Positions 43,635 to 51,731 of a DNA stretch of 64,000 bases are shown here, piece after piece (within the stretch, counting starts at the first letter, position 1; the number at the start of each line of letters is the position of its first letter). A model generated the notes under the pieces. The model did not search any database. It was given only the letters and a program-made list of their open reading frames with translations, and was not told where the DNA came from. Source of the stretch: Thermohalobaculum xanthum (lineage in GTDB: Bacteria; Pseudomonadota; Alphaproteobacteria; Rhodobacterales; Rhodobacteraceae); assembly GCF_016623495.1 (NCBI RefSeq), contig NZ_JAEHHL010000008.1, positions 232,702-296,701 of the forward strand, read 5' to 3'. The translations under genes were made by a program, and so were the position numbers.

Positions 43635-45073
43635 CCGGGGCGCATGTGACCGGCCCGGCCAGCGCCGCACCCGCCCCGCCCCCGGGGGCATCCGCGGCGC
43701 CCGCGGCGGCCGCCTATCCCAGCCTGCGCGAGGCGACGGCGGTCTGGGCCCGCATCGCGCTGTTGTCGTTCGGGGGGCCCGCCGGGCAGATCGCGGTGAT
43801 GCACCGCATCCTGGTCGAGGAGAAGCGCTGGATCGGCGAGGCGAGGTTCCTGCACGCGTTGAACTTCTGCATGCTTCTGCCGGGCCCCGAGGCGCAGCAG
43901 CTGTGCATCTATATCGGCTGGCTGCTCCACCGGACTCTGGGCGGGCTGATCGCGGGCCTGCTGTTCGTGCTGCCCGGCCTCGTCGCGATCATGGCGCTGA
44001 GCTGGATCTACGCGCTCTACGGCAATGTAGGGCTGGTCGAGGCGTTGTTCTTCGGGCTCAAGGCGGCGGTCCTGGCCATCGTGCTGCAGGCGGTGGTGCG
44101 CATCGGCAGCCGCGCCTTGCGCAACTCCGCGATGGTGGCGCTGGCGGCGGCGTCCTTCGTCGCGATCCATGCCTTCGACCTGCCATTCCCGCTGATCATC
44201 GCGGTCGCCGCGCTGACCGGCTATGTGGGCGCGCGCCGGGACCTCAAGGCGTTCCGCGGGGGCGCCGGTCACGGGGCGACCGGCACCAGCCACGTCGCCG
44301 ACGCCGAGACCGCTCTGGGCGAGGAAGTGCCGGCGCATGCGCGGGGCGGCATGCGGCAGGCGATGCGGCTGGGACTCGTCTGCCTGGGGCTGTGGGTCGC
44401 GCCATCGCTCGCGCTGCTGGCGACGCTGGGTGCGGACAACGTCTTCACCGAGATCGCCTCCTTCTTCTCGGCCATGGCGGTCGTCACCTTCGGCGGCGCT
44501 TACGCGGTGCTGGCCTGGGTCGCGCAGGAGGCGGTCGGCACCTATGGCTGGCTGGGGCCGGGCGAAATGCTGGACGGTCTGGGCATGGCCGAGACCACGC
44601 CCGGCCCGCTGATCATGGTCACGCAGTTCGTGGGTTTCATGGGCGCGTTCCGCGACCCCGGCGGGCTGCCGCCGCTGATGGCCGGCACGCTGGGCGGGCT
44701 GCTGACCACCTGGGTGACCTTCGCGCCCTGCTTCATGTGGATCTTCCTGGGCGCGCCGCATGTCGAGCGCCTTCGGCAGAACGCCGCGCTTTCGGGCGCG
44801 CTCGCGGCGATCACGGCGGCCGTGGTGGGCGTGGTGCTGAACCTCGCGGTCTGGTTCGGGCTGCATGTGCTGTTCGGCGAGGTCAGGCTGTTCGAGGGCT
44901 TCGGGCTGCGGATGGAGATCCCGGTCCTCTCGACGCTCGACCCTGCCGCCGCGGTGCTGGTGGTGGCCGCGCTGGTGGCGGTGTTCCGGCTCCAGGCGGG
45001 CCTTTTCACCGTGCTCGGCGGCAGCGCGGTGGCGGGGATCGTGCTCTACTTCACGGGGCTGGCGGGCGGCTGA
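43631..45073 (+). CDS. chrA: chromate efflux transporter
   Basis: This 480-residue protein has two CHR repeats (about 30-210 and 270-470) with roughly ten to twelve helices. Conserved segments are SFGGPAGQIAVMHRILVEEK, LLPGPEAQQL, FGGAYAVLAWV and TTPGPLIMVTQFVGF. ChrA exports chromate from the cytoplasm. It is translationally coupled to the rhodanese-ChrB gene. A Pro/Ala-rich N-terminal stretch of about 30 residues precedes the first repeat. Confidence 0.95.
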   Translation: MTGAHVTGPASAAPAPPPGASAAPAAAAYPSLREATAVWARIALLSFGGPAGQIAVMHRILVEEKRWIGEARFLHALNFCMLLPGPEAQQLCIYIGWLLHRTLGGLIAGLLFVLPGLVAIMALSWIYALYGNVGLVEALFFGLKAAVLAIVLQAVVRIGSRALRNSAMVALAAASFVAIHAFDLPFPLIIAVAALTGYVGARRDLKAFRGGAGHGATGTSHVADAETALGEEVPAHARGGMRQAMRLGLVCLGLWVAPSLALLATLGADNVFTEIASFFSAMAVVTFGGAYAVLAWVAQEAVGTYGWLGPGEMLDGLGMAETTPGPLIMVTQFVGFMGAFRDPGGLPPLMAGTLGGLLTTWVTFAPCFMWIFLGAPHVERLRQNAALSGALAAITAAVVGVVLNLAVWFGLHVLFGEVRLFEGFGLRMEIPVLSTLDPAAAVLVVAALVAVFRLQAGLFTVLGGSAVAGIVLYFTGLAGG

Positions 45074-45168
45074 GCGGCCGTCGGATCCAGCGGCGCGGTA
45101 GCCCGGCCACTTGCGCAGCCGCGCCCGGACGCGGAAAGTGGCGACGAACGAGAGAGGAATTCCGCCGC

Positions 45169-45597
45169 ATGATCCTGCACCAGCTCATGATCGGTTTCGC
45201 GATGATCGCCCTGACGGTCGTGATCCATGCGTCCTTCATGGCCGCGATCCAGACAGCGGGACCCTTCGCGACGCGCGTGGCTGTGCGGCGATCGCCGCTG
45301 CGCAAGGCCTTGATCATCATCGTCGTGGTGATCTGGCTGTTCGTGTCGATCTGCACGCAATGCTGGGCATGGGCGGGCCTGTTCCGCGCGCTCGTTGCCT
45401 TCGATACCCTCGAGGAGGCGCTCTATTTCTCGACCGTCACCTTCACCACGCTGGGCTATGGCGACATCGTGCTGGGGCCCGAATGGCGGCTGCTGAGCGC
45501 ATTCGCATCGGCGAACGGGACGATCATCATCGGCTGGACGACGGCGCTGGTGTTCCTGACGGTGCAGCACGTCTACATCGAGCACCACGATCACTGA
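45169..45597 (+). CDS. small potassium-channel-like (Ion_trans_2) protein
   Basis: This 142-residue protein has a membrane helix near each end and one in the middle (LIIIVVVIWLFVSICTQCW). The pore segment is STVTFTTLGYGDIVL, with the potassium filter-like TLGYGD. No regulatory domain is attached. It is probably a simple tetrameric cation channel. ATG at 45169 follows AGAGAGG; it is 95 bases after chrA and may be in the same transcript. Confidence 0.85.
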   Translation: MILHQLMIGFAMIALTVVIHASFMAAIQTAGPFATRVAVRRSPLRKALIIIVVVIWLFVSICTQCWAWAGLFRALVAFDTLEEALYFSTVTFTTLGYGDIVLGPEWRLLSAFASANGTIIIGWTTALVFLTVQHVYIEHHDH

Positions 45598-45617
45598 GGC
45601 GCCGGGCTGCCGGTCCC

Positions 45618-46208
45618 TCAGAGCTGCGCGGCCACCGCGATCGCGACCACCGCGAGCATGGCCGCCGCCATGCCGATGTTGATCGTCCGTTGCACCCCGG
45701 GAGCAAGATCGAGGCGGCGCAGCGTAACCCCGGCCCAGAGCCACGCAAGATGGATCGGGATCCAGATCGCGTTCATGATCAGCAGCTTCACCGCCGTCTC
45801 GGCCACCAGCGAGCCCGGCATGAAGGCGAAGCCCGAGAAGAAGGCGGTGTTGACCGCGTAGGCCTTGGGATTGATCGGCTGCAACGCGAGGCCGTTCCAG
45901 AAGCCGGGCGCGCGCTCGGGGTGGATGAAGGCCACGCGCGCGCCGGCGAAGGCAATCTTGACGCCGAGCCAGAGCAGATAGGCCGCCGAGCCGAACAGCA
46001 GCACCGTGCGCAGCCAGGGCAGCGCCAGCGCGGCCGCGGCGATGCCCGAGATCACCAGCCCCGCGACCAGGTTGTTGCCGGCCCAGAGCCCTGCGACATA
46101 GGCAAGCCCCGCGCGGTAGCCGAAGCCCGAGCCGACCCCCGCCGTCGACAGGACGCCGGGCCCGGGGGTGATGATGAGGAAGAAGACGGCCGCGGCGAAT
46201 TCGATCAT
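45618..46208 (-). CDS. LysE family exporter
   Basis: This 196-residue membrane protein has six predicted helices and the LysE/RhtB signature LIITPGPGVLSTAGVGSGFG followed by ALQPINPKAYAVNTAFF. The family exports amino acids or derivatives. ATG at 46208 is chosen over 46232, as it gives the standard N-terminus. It is convergent with the channel gene and divergent from the GNAT gene. Confidence 0.9.
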   Translation of the reverse strand: MIEFAAAVFFLIITPGPGVLSTAGVGSGFGYRAGLAYVAGLWAGNNLVAGLVISGIAAAALALPWLRTVLLFGSAAYLLWLGVKIAFAGARVAFIHPERAPGFWNGLALQPINPKAYAVNTAFFSGFAFMPGSLVAETAVKLLIMNAIWIPIHLAWLWAGVTLRRLDLAPGVQRTINIGMAAAMLAVVAIAVAAQL

Positions 46209-46414
46209 GGCCCCGCGTAACAAGCGGCCCATGGCTTGGCAACACCGCAGGCCCGTCGCGCCACCCCCGGCCGGTCACGCGATAATGGGCGGGCGCAGCG
46301 AAGGCCGCCGCGCGAGACAACCAGAGCATGCAAAACCCGTGGCATCGGCCGGTGATCGCGGCTACCCTGACAGGCGTCGGGAGCGTGCGAGTGTGCGGGT
46401 GGAGGCCTCGGAGC

Positions 46415-48127
46415 GTGGAGATTGCCATTGCCACCGGCGAGCACGGCCGGGCCCTGCTTGCGGATGCCGATTTCCTTGCGGCATGGGGTGAGCTCGCGGC
46501 GCTCGACCCGAAATTCACGCTGTTGCAGGAACCGCCATTCGTTCGTGCGTGGTTCCGTGCCTATGCCGAGGTCTACGCCCCCGTGATCGTCACGGCGCGT
46601 GGGCACGGCGGCGCGCTTGCGGCCCTGATGCCGCTGGCGCTGCGCAAGCGTGACGGCAAGCTGACCCATGCCGGGGCCGAACAGGCCGAGTATCACGGCT
46701 GGATCGCGCGGCCCGCCGAGGACGCGGCGTTTCCCCTGCACGCGCTGGCCGCGCTCCGCCGCGAGATCCCCTTCGGCAGCTGGCAGTGGCGCTGGGGCCC
46801 GCCCGGCACGCCGCTGGACTGGACCGGGGATCCGGCGCTGGCGCGCGCGGGATTGCACGTCGCGGTCGAACGCCGGAACTCGCCCGTGCTGGATCTGCGC
46901 GACGGAGACAAGCTGAAAAAGCTGCTCTCGAACAAGTCGCTGCGCGCCAAGATGAACCGCTACCGCAAGGCGGGCGGCTACCGGTTCGAGCGGATCCGCG
47001 ACCCCGGGCAGGCGTGTGATCTGATGGCCGAGATCGCCCGCCAGTGCGATTTCCGGCAGGAGGCGATCAATGGCGTGCGGCCCTTCGCCGACGATCCCTG
47101 CAAGGCCGCGTTCTTCGTCGAGCGCATGCAGGACCCCGATGCCGTGCATTTCACCGTGCTGTGGAACGGCGAACGGCCGCTGGCCTTCCATATCGGCGGC
47201 TGCGACGGGCGGACCTGCCTGCTGGGGCTCAGCACCTTCGGCCCCGCCGACAGCCGCAACTCGCCGGGCAGCCTGCTGCTGGTCGAGCTTGCGCGCATGC
47301 TGTGCGAGGAAGGCTTCGAGCAACTGGACCTGACGCCCGGAACCGATCCCTACAAGCAGCGCTTCGCGACGAGCGAGCAGGAGCTTGCACGGCTCACGGT
47401 GCTGGGCACGCGCGCGGCCGCGCTGCGCTCGCGGGCCACAACGGCGGTCAAGGGAGCGATCGTCGATCTGACCGCGTCGCGGGGGCTTGCCGCGCAAGAG
47501 CGGTTCGCGCGCTGGCAGCGCGACCTCAAGGCGGCCCGGCACCGGCTGCGCGAACTCGGGCTCGCGGGCGTCTTCGCGCGGGGTGGAGCGACGGGCGGCG
47601 GCCGAGTCGCCTGCCTCGTGACCCGGATCGCGGGCGATCCGCCCGAGGCGGCCGGCGACGGGATCGGGCGGCAGGCCTGGGCCGACCTGATGACCGCGAG
47701 CGCGGGGCTGCCCGCCTCGATCCGGCGCGCGCGGCTCTCGGCGGCGCTGGGGCGGTTCCAGGAGGGGCAGACCCTGTACAGCCTGCGCGAGGGCGACGCG
47801 GTGCGGATCACCGCCTGGCTGCACGCAGCCTCGGGCGACGAGCGCGGCCAGGCGCTGGCGGACCGGGGCGTCGTGGCAGCGGATGCGCCCCTGATCCACG
47901 CGATCGACTGGTGTGGCACGGTGCCGGCCGGCGCGGCGCTGCGGCACTTGCTGGCCGGGATCCTTGGCGACCTCGCCGCCGGCGGACAGAGCGAGGCCGT
48001 TCTGCTGATCGACGCAGGCGAAGCCGAGGGGATGGGCGCCGCGCGGGCGCTGGGCTTCGCGGACGCGCCTGCGGCGCCACACGCCACCGAGGAGGCGCGC
48101 GCGGACCAATCGGCCGCGCCGAACTGA
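46415..48127 (+). CDS. large GNAT-superfamily (CelD/BcsL-type) protein
   Basis: This protein is about 570 residues from the GTG at 46415, which has GGAGG nine bases upstream; an ATG at 46328 would add 29 residues. Residues up to about 360 match the CelD/BcsL acyltransferase-like domain, with QEPPFVRAWFRAYAEVYAP and the second half LAFHIGGCDGRTCLLGLST and FEQLDLTPGTDPYKQRFA. The last 200 residues are not recognised. CelD-like proteins are tied to exopolysaccharide or cellulose formation, but no such genes are next to it. The substrate is unknown. Confidence 0.72.
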   Translation: MEIAIATGEHGRALLADADFLAAWGELAALDPKFTLLQEPPFVRAWFRAYAEVYAPVIVTARGHGGALAALMPLALRKRDGKLTHAGAEQAEYHGWIARPAEDAAFPLHALAALRREIPFGSWQWRWGPPGTPLDWTGDPALARAGLHVAVERRNSPVLDLRDGDKLKKLLSNKSLRAKMNRYRKAGGYRFERIRDPGQACDLMAEIARQCDFRQEAINGVRPFADDPCKAAFFVERMQDPDAVHFTVLWNGERPLAFHIGGCDGRTCLLGLSTFGPADSRNSPGSLLLVELARMLCEEGFEQLDLTPGTDPYKQRFATSEQELARLTVLGTRAAALRSRATTAVKGAIVDLTASRGLAAQERFARWQRDLKAARHRLRELGLAGVFARGGATGGGRVACLVTRIAGDPPEAAGDGIGRQAWADLMTASAGLPASIRRARLSAALGRFQEGQTLYSLREGDAVRITAWLHAASGDERGQALADRGVVAADAPLIHAIDWCGTVPAGAALRHLLAGILGDLAAGGQSEAVLLIDAGEAEGMGAARALGFADAPAAPHATEEARADQSAAPN

Positions 48128-48168
48128 GGGGGTGGCCACGAGGCCTGCATCCCGGCGGGCAAGCTGGT

Positions 48169-49005
48169 CTATGCGATATCCATGACCTCGGGGCTCGCGG
48201 CCTGCCCCGGCGGCCGGCGGCCCAGGGCGGGCAGGCAGACGAGCCGTCCGCCCTCGGTGCGCTCGACGCTGACGGGCACGCCGTAGACCGTGCTGAGCGC
48301 CTCGCCCGTCAGGACCGCCTCGGGGCGGCCGCGCGCAAGGATGCGGCCCTCCTTCATCAGCACGACCTCGGCACCAAGGGCAAAGGCCTGGTCGGGATCA
48401 TGGGTCGAGAGTACGACACCGAGCGGTTCCCCGCCGGCGCCGCCCGCGAGCCCGGCAATCTCGGCCAGAACACGCGCCTGGTTGCCGAAATCGAGGCTCG
48501 CGGTGGGCTCGTCCATCACCATCAGGGGCGTCTCCTGCGCCAGCGCGCGGGCGATGAGGACGAGTTGGCGCTGCCCGCCCGAGAGGCGCGAGTAATCGGC
48601 CTGCGCGAGGTCCCCGATCCCCAGCCGGTCGAGCGCCCTGAGCGCGATTTCCCGGTCGCGCGCGCCCGGCTGCGAGAGCGCCGGCAGCCGCGCGGTGCGG
48701 CCCATGAGCACGATGTCGAGCGCCCGGTACGGGAATGGCGGGGCATGGGCCTGGGGCACGTAGGCGATGGCGCGGGCGATCTCGGCCCGCCGGGCGGCGG
48801 CGAGCGGCCGGCCGCCCAGCAGCACCTCGCCGCCCTGCGCCGGGATCAGGCCGAGCAGCGTGCGAAAGAGCGTGGTCTTGCCGCAGCCGTTCGGGCCCAG
48901 CAGGCAGAGGATGCCGCCGGGCGCCAGTTCGAGATCGATGCCCGCGCCGATCCGGCGGCCGGGATAGCCGATGGCAAGGCCCTGCGCCGCCAGTCTCACG
49001 TCCAT
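48169..49005 (-). CDS. FecE/BtuD-like ABC importer ATPase
   Basis: This 278-residue ATPase has Walker A LLGPNGCGKTT, signature RLSGGQRQL, Walker B LMVMDEPTASLD and the H-loop in LSTHDPDQ. It belongs to the type II importers for iron-siderophore, heme or cobalamin. The start overlaps the end of the permease gene by 10 bases (48996-49005). With the next two genes it forms a complete importer; the substrate is not clear. Confidence 0.9.
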   Translation of the reverse strand: MDVRLAAQGLAIGYPGRRIGAGIDLELAPGGILCLLGPNGCGKTTLFRTLLGLIPAQGGEVLLGGRPLAAARRAEIARAIAYVPQAHAPPFPYRALDIVLMGRTARLPALSQPGARDREIALRALDRLGIGDLAQADYSRLSGGQRQLVLIARALAQETPLMVMDEPTASLDFGNQARVLAEIAGLAGGAGGEPLGVVLSTHDPDQAFALGAEVVLMKEGRILARGRPEAVLTGEALSTVYGVPVSVERTEGGRLVCLPALGRRPPGQAASPEVMDIA

Positions 49006-49991
49006 CCCCTGCGGCCGCGGGCCAGGAGCCCGATGAAGAAGGGCGCGCCGATCACCGCCGTGAGAACGCCCAGCGGGATCTCGGTGCTGGTGGCGCTGCG
49101 GGCCAGGGTGTCGACGACCAGGAGATACCCCGCGCCGATCGCTGCCGAGACCGGCAGCAGCAGCCCGAAGCCCGGACCCACCAGCATCCGCGCGAGATGG
49201 GGGATGACAAGCCCGACCCAGCCGACGACACCTGCCAGCGACACCACGCTGGCGGTCACCAGCGTGGCCGCGGCGATCACCAGGAGGCGCAGCCGCCCCG
49301 CCTCGACGCCCAGCGCACGCGCCTCCTCGTCGCCGAGCGAGAGCACGTTGATCCGCCAGCGCAGCGCGACCAGCGGCACGAGGCCAACCAGCACCACCGG
49401 CAGCGCGGGCAGCATGTCCTCGGCAGTCACGGCCGCGAGGCTACCGAGCAGCCAGAAGGTGATCGCGGGGAGCTGGTCATAGGGGTCGGCGAGAACCTTC
49501 AGGAGCGAGGTCGCCGCCCCCGCAAGCGCGCCCACCACGACCCCGGTCAGCACCAGCACGAGGGTCTGGTCGGCGTTGCGCACCGCCGCCGCGACCAGCG
49601 CGACCAGCGCAACGGCGCCGAGACCGCCAAGGAAGGCCATGCCCTGGATCGCCGCCACCGGCAGCGACAGGAAGATCCCGAGCACCGCGCCCAGCCCCGC
49701 CCCGGCCGACACGCCGAGGATGTCGGGCGAGACGAGGGGGTTGCGGAACAGCGTCTGGTAGCTGGCCCCCGCCGCGGCGAGCGCGCCGCCCACCAGCAGA
49801 GCTGCCGCCACCCGTGGCAGGCGGATCGACAGCACGACCGTCGCGGCCTGGCCGGTCTCGGCGCCCGCAAGCGCGCCGATCGCCTGCGCGGGCGAGACCG
49901 GATAGGGCCCGATCAGCAGTGCCGCGAAGGCCATCGCCACGAGTCCGAAGCCGAGCCCCGCCGCCAGCGGCAGCGTGGCGTCGCGTCTCAC
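48996..49991 (-). CDS. FecCD-family ABC importer permease
   Basis: This 331-residue permease has about ten helices with FecCD marks IRLPRVAAALLVGGALAAAG, RNPLVSPDILGVSAGAGLGA and GWVGLVIPHLARMLVG. The start is probably GTG at 49991, overlapping the binding-protein stop (GTGA) with AAGGGA upstream; an ATG at 50012 would overlap that gene by 25 bases. It pairs with the ATPase 48169-49005 as the membrane channel, likely as a homodimer. Confidence 0.9.
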   Translation of the reverse strand: MRRDATLPLAAGLGFGLVAMAFAALLIGPYPVSPAQAIGALAGAETGQAATVVLSIRLPRVAAALLVGGALAAAGASYQTLFRNPLVSPDILGVSAGAGLGAVLGIFLSLPVAAIQGMAFLGGLGAVALVALVAAAVRNADQTLVLVLTGVVVGALAGAATSLLKVLADPYDQLPAITFWLLGSLAAVTAEDMLPALPVVLVGLVPLVALRWRINVLSLGDEEARALGVEAGRLRLLVIAAATLVTASVVSLAGVVGWVGLVIPHLARMLVGPGFGLLLPVSAAIGAGYLLVVDTLARSATSTEIPLGVLTAVIGAPFFIGLLARGRRGWT

Positions 49992-51019
49992 GGCGCGCGT
50001 CCCTTCGACCATTCGAGCAGCCTGTCCAGATCCGCCTCGTCGAGATCGACGTGATAATAGTGCTTGTAGAACGCCCGCGCCTCTTCGCGAAGATCGCCGG
50101 TCCAGCGCTCGGGGTAGAACAGGCCGGCCAGCCATCTGAGGCCCATCAACCGGTTGAGCGAGGGCGGCCGGTCGATCCAGCCGAAAGGCGCGGTGGGCGC
50201 GAGATAGACGCGCCCCGTGCGCACGGCCGCGATGCCGCCCCACAGCGGATCGCGCCAGACCCGGTCGTAGAAATTGCGGTCCCAGGTCACGATCACCTCG
50301 GGGTCGGCGACGATCACCTGCTCGATCGAGGCCTGGACCAGCCCCCGGCGGCCGTCGCCGGGATCGGCCACGTTGCGCGCGCCGGCACGCTCGAGGATCT
50401 CGGTGTTGATCGAGCCCTTGAGCCCGGTCTCGAGCCCCTCCGCCCCGCGGGCGAGATAGGCGCGCGGACGCGCGCTCTCGGGCACGCCGGCGAGGATCGC
50501 GTCGATCCGGGCGAAGGTGTTCTCGGCGTCGCGGGCCAGCGTCTCGCCCCGCTCGGGCACGCCCAGCACCTCGCCGATCAGACGCAGGGCATGGGGCGTC
50601 GCCTCGAAGCGTCCATCGACCAGAAGGTAGGGGATGCCGGTCTGGGCCTGAACGCGGTTGGCGAGGTCGATATAGGTGTCTCGGACCGATCCGAAATCGA
50701 TGATGACGTCGGGCCGGAGCGCCAGCACGCGCTCGAGATTGGCCTCGCCGCCGCGTCCGGTCAGCCGGCCGGTCTCGGGCAGGTCGCGGTAGGGCGCGGC
50801 GATGTAGGGACGCTCCTCGTCGCGCAGGGCGCGCGGCCAGCCGGTGAGGGCTTCGGGGGCGACGACATAGACCAGGATCGAAGCGGGCGGGCCGGCGGCA
50901 AAGACGGTGCGCACCGTGTCGGGCACCTCCACCACGCGCCCGGCGCTGTCGGTCACGCTGCGCGCGGCCGCCGGCAGGGCGGCAAGCGCAAAGACGACGG
51001 CAACCAGCCAGCGAAGCAT
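49988..51019 (-). CDS. periplasmic metal-complex/cobalamin-type binding protein
   Basis: This 343-residue protein has a signal peptide (LVAVVFALAALPAAARS) and the TroA/BtuF-like fold: RVVEVPDTVRTVFAAGPPAS, LERVLALRPDVIIDFGS and a second lobe with SIEQVIVADPEVIVTWDRN. It should deliver an iron complex, corrinoid or related ligand to the permease. The ribosome site AAGGAGGGG precedes ATG at 51019. No TonB receptor or riboswitch was seen nearby. Confidence 0.87.
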   Translation of the reverse strand: MLRWLVAVVFALAALPAAARSVTDSAGRVVEVPDTVRTVFAAGPPASILVYVVAPEALTGWPRALRDEERPYIAAPYRDLPETGRLTGRGGEANLERVLALRPDVIIDFGSVRDTYIDLANRVQAQTGIPYLLVDGRFEATPHALRLIGEVLGVPERGETLARDAENTFARIDAILAGVPESARPRAYLARGAEGLETGLKGSINTEILERAGARNVADPGDGRRGLVQASIEQVIVADPEVIVTWDRNFYDRVWRDPLWGGIAAVRTGRVYLAPTAPFGWIDRPPSLNRLMGLRWLAGLFYPERWTGDLREEARAFYKHYYHVDLDEADLDRLLEWSKGRAP

Positions 51020-51227
51020 GTCCCCTCCTTGCCCTTTCGGTACCCCGGCCCGGGCCGCGCCCGAGCCTTCGGACGTTCCGTCGCGCCCAGCATGGCGCCC
51101 CGGCAAAATTATGCAATCCTTGTCGGATCCTTCGGTCTCTGCCACCGCGTGGCGCTGGAAGGGCGAGCGCCGATGGTGCATTCTGCGCCTCGCGCCGCGA
51201 GGCAGGCAAGGATCAGGGGGACAGCGG

Positions 51228-51695
51228 ATGGCGGCAAGGGCGAGAACGTTGCTGACCCTGCTTGCCGCCACGCTTCTGGCCCCGGCAGCGGCCAGTGCCG
51301 AGGGGACCGGGATCGGAGCGCTGAGATGCGTGATCACCGCCGCCTCGCCCGGCCACGGACTGCCCGAGGCGATGCTTGCCTGCAGCTTCGAGCCGGCCGC
51401 GGGAGCCGCACAGGACTATCGTGTCAGGGTCCTCGGCATCGGCGAGGGCGTGCAGGTCGGCGAGGATGCCGTGTTCGTCTGGGATGTGATGGCCAGCGGG
51501 CCAGCCAGGGGTGCACGCGAGCCCCATCGCGGAACCTACCTGGCGGGATCCGAGACGGTCGAGCTGGAGAACGGCATCACGGCACGCGAACTGATCGCGG
51601 CCGGCGCGCCCGGGATGGTCCTGCGGCCCGCACAGTTCTCGGGCCTTTCGGGCGACCTGACGGGCCTGCGGATCCAGAGCCTCGCGATCGAGTGA
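51228..51695 (+). CDS. DUF992-like secreted protein
   Basis: This 155-residue protein has a clear Sec signal peptide (LLTLLAATLLAPAAASAEG). The mature part starts GIGALRCVITAASPG and contains LACSFEPAAGAAQDYRV and VQVGEDAVFVWDVMASG, like the DUF992 family of periplasmic proteins common in alphaproteobacteria. Two Cys may form a disulfide. Function is unknown. It is divergent from the binding-protein gene and convergent with the RND permease. Confidence 0.75.
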   Translation: MAARARTLLTLLAATLLAPAAASAEGTGIGALRCVITAASPGHGLPEAMLACSFEPAAGAAQDYRVRVLGIGEGVQVGEDAVFVWDVMASGPARGAREPHRGTYLAGSETVELENGITARELIAAGAPGMVLRPAQFSGLSGDLTGLRIQSLAIE

Positions 51696-51731
51696 CACGG
51701 CACCGGCAGGGGGGAACCACCCTGCCCCACG

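Noticed and set aside
51020..51227. A cobalamin or other riboswitch upstream of the FecBCD-like importer
   Set aside because: The 208-base gap shows no B12-box-like or other riboswitch consensus that I can recognise.
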